From assembly GCA_003139975.1 (NCBI GenBank), contig PLHN01000155.1, positions 1,012-7,306 on the forward strand: DNA of 6,295 nt, in the 5' to 3' direction. Within the stretch, counting starts at the first letter, position 1, and each line of letters begins with the position of its first letter. The notes beneath the pieces are model-generated. The model saw only the letters and a list, made by a program, of their open reading frames with translations, was not told the origin of the DNA and made no database searches. This DNA is from Acidobacteriaceae bacterium. Lineage in GTDB: Bacteria; Acidobacteriota; Terriglobia; Terriglobales; Acidobacteriaceae. The translations under genes and the position numbers were made by a program. Of this stretch, positions 5,384-6,295 are shown piece after piece.

Positions 5384-6108
5384 TCGTGCACCGCGACATG
5401 GCGCCAACTTTCTGGCGGATGCAGCCTCTCTTGCCGCATGCCGCGCGGCGAGCGCTGCCTGCGCGGCATTACTCCAGACAGTAAAAGGTCGCTCATCTGG
5501 CGAGCGAGTTCTTCCGCGGTGCCATCGACGCGCGGGTTGTACCAGGTGTAAATCCAGTTGATCATGCCGAACAGGCTCATGACAGCGGTGCGCGAATTGA
5601 ATTCGAGGCGGCGCTCGAGTTTCAACTCGTCCATCAGCCCCGCGCAGATGCGATAGTACTGGCGCTTGATAGCGGCAAGCTCGGAAGCGAAACCGTTCTT
5701 CAGCGCTTCGTCTTCATGCGAGAGGACCTTGAGGCCGCTCTGGTGCGCAACGAAATATTCGAGATGATTTCGGATAAAGATCCGGATGCGCTGCTCGGGA
5801 TCAGCCACACCCTGGAGGTCCGCTTTGAGCTGTTCAACGATGGTGGTGAAGGTGTCTTTCTGGATGAGGTAGAGCAGACGCTCCTTGGAGCCGAAGTAGT
5901 GATAGAGGCCGGCGAGCGACATGCCAGTGGCGCGAGAAAGGTCGCGCATGGAAGCGCCTTCGTATCCCTTTTCGCAGAAGACGTCGGTGGCATGGCGGAG
6001 GATTTCGCTCAGTCGGCGGTCGAAGCGGGATTCCGGAGGTGCGGGAACGGCGGGGCGGCGGCGGATGCGAGTAGCTCGTGGAGCACGGATGGCGGTGGAG
6101 GTTGACAT
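5335..6108 (-). CDS. TetR/AcrR-family transcriptional repressor (PaaR/FadR-like) with repeat-derived tail
   Basis: From the ATG at 6108 the product is 257 residues. A basic, disordered N-terminus (1-25) precedes the TetR DNA-binding domain (about 31-77: ILRHATDVFCEKGYEGASMRDLSRATG, then LAGLYHYFGSKERLL). An all-helical ligand and dimer domain follows, ending near LLLSGVMPR (208-216); its WIYTWYNP-x-G motif resembles acyl-CoA-sensing regulators of the FadR, KstR2 or PaaR kind. The last ~41 residues (RQRSPRG ... NTAHGVSRR) are basic, low in complexity and encoded by palindromic repeats, so the ancestral protein likely ended earlier. In-frame ATGs at 6147 and 6132 lie in the promoter and before the conserved part and are rejected. 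The likely role is to repress itself and the following enzyme genes until an acyl-CoA intermediate binds. The operator palindrome is at 6109-6126. Confidence 0.9.
   Translation of the reverse strand: MSTSTAIRAPRATRIRRRPAVPAPPESRFDRRLSEILRHATDVFCEKGYEGASMRDLSRATGMSLAGLYHYFGSKERLLYLIQKDTFTTIVEQLKADLQGVADPEQRIRIFIRNHLEYFVAHQSGLKVLSHEDEALKNGFASELAAIKRQYYRICAGLMDELKLERRLEFNSRTAVMSLFGMINWIYTWYNPRVDGTAEELARQMSDLLLSGVMPRRQRSPRGMRQERLHPPESWRHVAVHEAAKRRKNTAHGVSRR
5438..5469. repeat. Inverted repeat with 9-bp perfect arms inside the TetR gene tail
   Basis: ATGCCGCGC (5438-5446) and GCGCGGCAT (5461-5469) are perfect inverted arms around a 14-base centre. It marks where the conserved TetR sequence ends (MPR) and the palindromic, basic tail begins. 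Confidence 0.65.
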
Positions 6109-6126
6109 GGTTCGAACGTTCGTTCC
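6109..6126 (-). promoter_or_regulatory. Predicted TetR operator over the transcription start
   Basis: The + strand reads GGTTCGAACGTTCGTTCC, with a perfect 10-bp core CGAACGTTCG (6113-6122) and outer GG/CC pairs. The 14 bases 6113-6126 fit CNAACGNNCGTTNG, the site I recall for the TetR-family PaaR of Thermus thermophilus, at every fixed base except the last. The palindrome lies between the -10 box and the ATG and covers the expected transcription start, so a bound dimer would block transcription. The natural ligand of the palindrome is most simply the TetR protein encoded directly beside it. Confidence 0.7.
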
Positions 6127-6127
6127 A

Positions 6128-6156
6128 ATCATAGCGCAGAGTGACATACATCACAA
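6128..6156 (-). promoter_or_regulatory. Sigma70-type promoter of the TetR gene
   Basis: On the - strand TTGTGA (6151-6156) and TATGAT (6128-6133) are separated by 17 bases, the ideal spacing. TATGAT differs from TATAAT at one base and TTGTGA from TTGACA at two. The transcript would start near 6121, leaving only about a dozen untranslated bases before the ATG at 6108 and no clear Shine-Dalgarno. Confidence 0.65.
6140..6155 (-). promoter_or_regulatory. CRP/FNR-like palindrome overlapping the -35 box
   Basis: The - strand reads TGTGA-TGTATG-TCACT, nine of the ten fixed bases of the CRP consensus TGTGA-N6-TCACA. Its centre is about 26 bases before the predicted start, so binding here would compete with RNA polymerase rather than activate this promoter. 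A CRP-like regulator in this organism is assumed, not seen. Confidence 0.4.
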
Positions 6157-6168
6157 CTGCCTGTGATG
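6149..6168. promoter_or_regulatory. CATCACA-N6-TGTGATG inverted repeat upstream of the promoter
   Basis: CATCACA (6149-6155) and TGTGATG (6162-6168) are perfect 7-bp arms around ACTGCC. The left arm is shared with the CRP-like site at 6140-6155, so three TGTGA/TCAC half-sites stand in a row. It could be a second dimer site. Confidence 0.35.
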
Positions 6169-6208
6169 ACTACCACCGGTCAATCCGACGCGATAAGACA
6201 ACCCGAGG

Positions 6209-6295
6209 CTAGTTCCGTAGGTTGGCCATGAGCTTTTCGATCTCGGCCTTCTGGTCGCCGGTGAGCGGCAGGAACGGGAGGCGGGCGGGGCCTCC
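6209..6295 (-). CDS. C-terminal end of a dihydrodipicolinate synthase/KDG aldolase-family protein (partial)
   Basis: The last 28 codons of a - strand gene enter from the right edge: GGPARLPFLPLTGDQKAEIEKLMANLRN and a TAG at 6209-6211. A Gly-x-x-R-x-P-x-x-P-L turn followed by an acidic, amphipathic final helix (D/E-x-K-A-E-I-x-x-L-M-A-N-L) is the usual ending of dihydrodipicolinate synthase-family (beta/alpha)8 aldolases and lyases. The catalytic lysine and the GxxGE motif are outside the window, so the reaction (lysine synthesis, sugar acid cleavage or other) is unknown. It ends about 75 bases before the predicted TetR start site, which has its own promoter, so it need not be in the same operon. 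Confidence 0.6.
   Translation of the reverse strand, partial: GGPARLPFLPLTGDQKAEIEKLMANLRN

Noticed and set aside
5303..5469. CRISPR array
   Set aside because: The short palindromes are irregularly spaced, differ in sequence and have no equal-length spacers.
6109..6147. TetR start at the upstream ATG 6147 or 6132
   Set aside because: These lie in the spacer and -10 box of a good promoter and would add residues encoded by the operator palindrome; the ATG at 6108 follows directly and still precedes the whole DNA-binding domain.
1..6295. Defence, toxin-antitoxin, phage or secretion system
   Set aside because: No nuclease, helicase, integrase, transposase or toxin-like fold was recognised in any of the real genes.

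Overview
The window looks like chromosomal DNA from an acidobacterium. The basis is moderate-to-high GC, the style of the rhomboid, HdeD-like and crotonase proteins, and intergenic spaces filled with short GC-rich palindromic repeats (CGGGCG-n-CGCCCG, GCCGC-n-GCGGC, ACGGC-TAAC-GCCGT) and a GAGACGCAGAG-type repeat that I associate with that phylum. This is a judgement from sequence style; no marker gene is present. No rRNA, tRNA, CRISPR array, transposase, phage gene or recognisable defence system was seen.

Left part (1-2319, + strand): the 3' part of an HdeD/DUF308-type membrane protein broken by one extra C in a C5 run; a 363-residue exported or anchored protein of unknown function; and a complete rhomboid intramembrane serine protease. 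The unknown protein and the rhomboid begin with the same segment (ribosome binding site, cytoplasmic N-terminus and first membrane helix), as if the start of the rhomboid gene had been copied onto an unrelated gene as its export signal.

Middle (2320-3125): the rhomboid gene converges on a small four-helix membrane protein gene on the - strand. The 325-base space beyond that gene holds a perfect 14-bp palindrome, GTTCCACGTGGAAC, which matches the bacterial centromere parS bound by ParB. I consider it the most valuable non-coding signal here.

Right part (3126-6295, all - strand): read in transcription order, the end of a dihydrodipicolinate-synthase-family gene, a TetR-family repressor, an enoyl-CoA hydratase, and a diiron protein of the PaaA/BoxB aryl-CoA epoxidase family. 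This looks like a small aromatic acyl-CoA (or related acyl-CoA) degradation module: the diiron enzyme would oxygenate an acyl-CoA, the crotonase would hydrate or open the product, and the TetR protein would release repression when an acyl-CoA builds up. The TetR promoter is unusually readable. A sigma70-like promoter is followed by a palindrome at the predicted transcription start that closely resembles the Thermus PaaR operator, and a CRP-like TGTGA-N6-TCACT site overlaps the -35 box. Palindromic repeats have invaded the module: they fill both gene gaps and appear to encode the last ~40 residues of the TetR protein.
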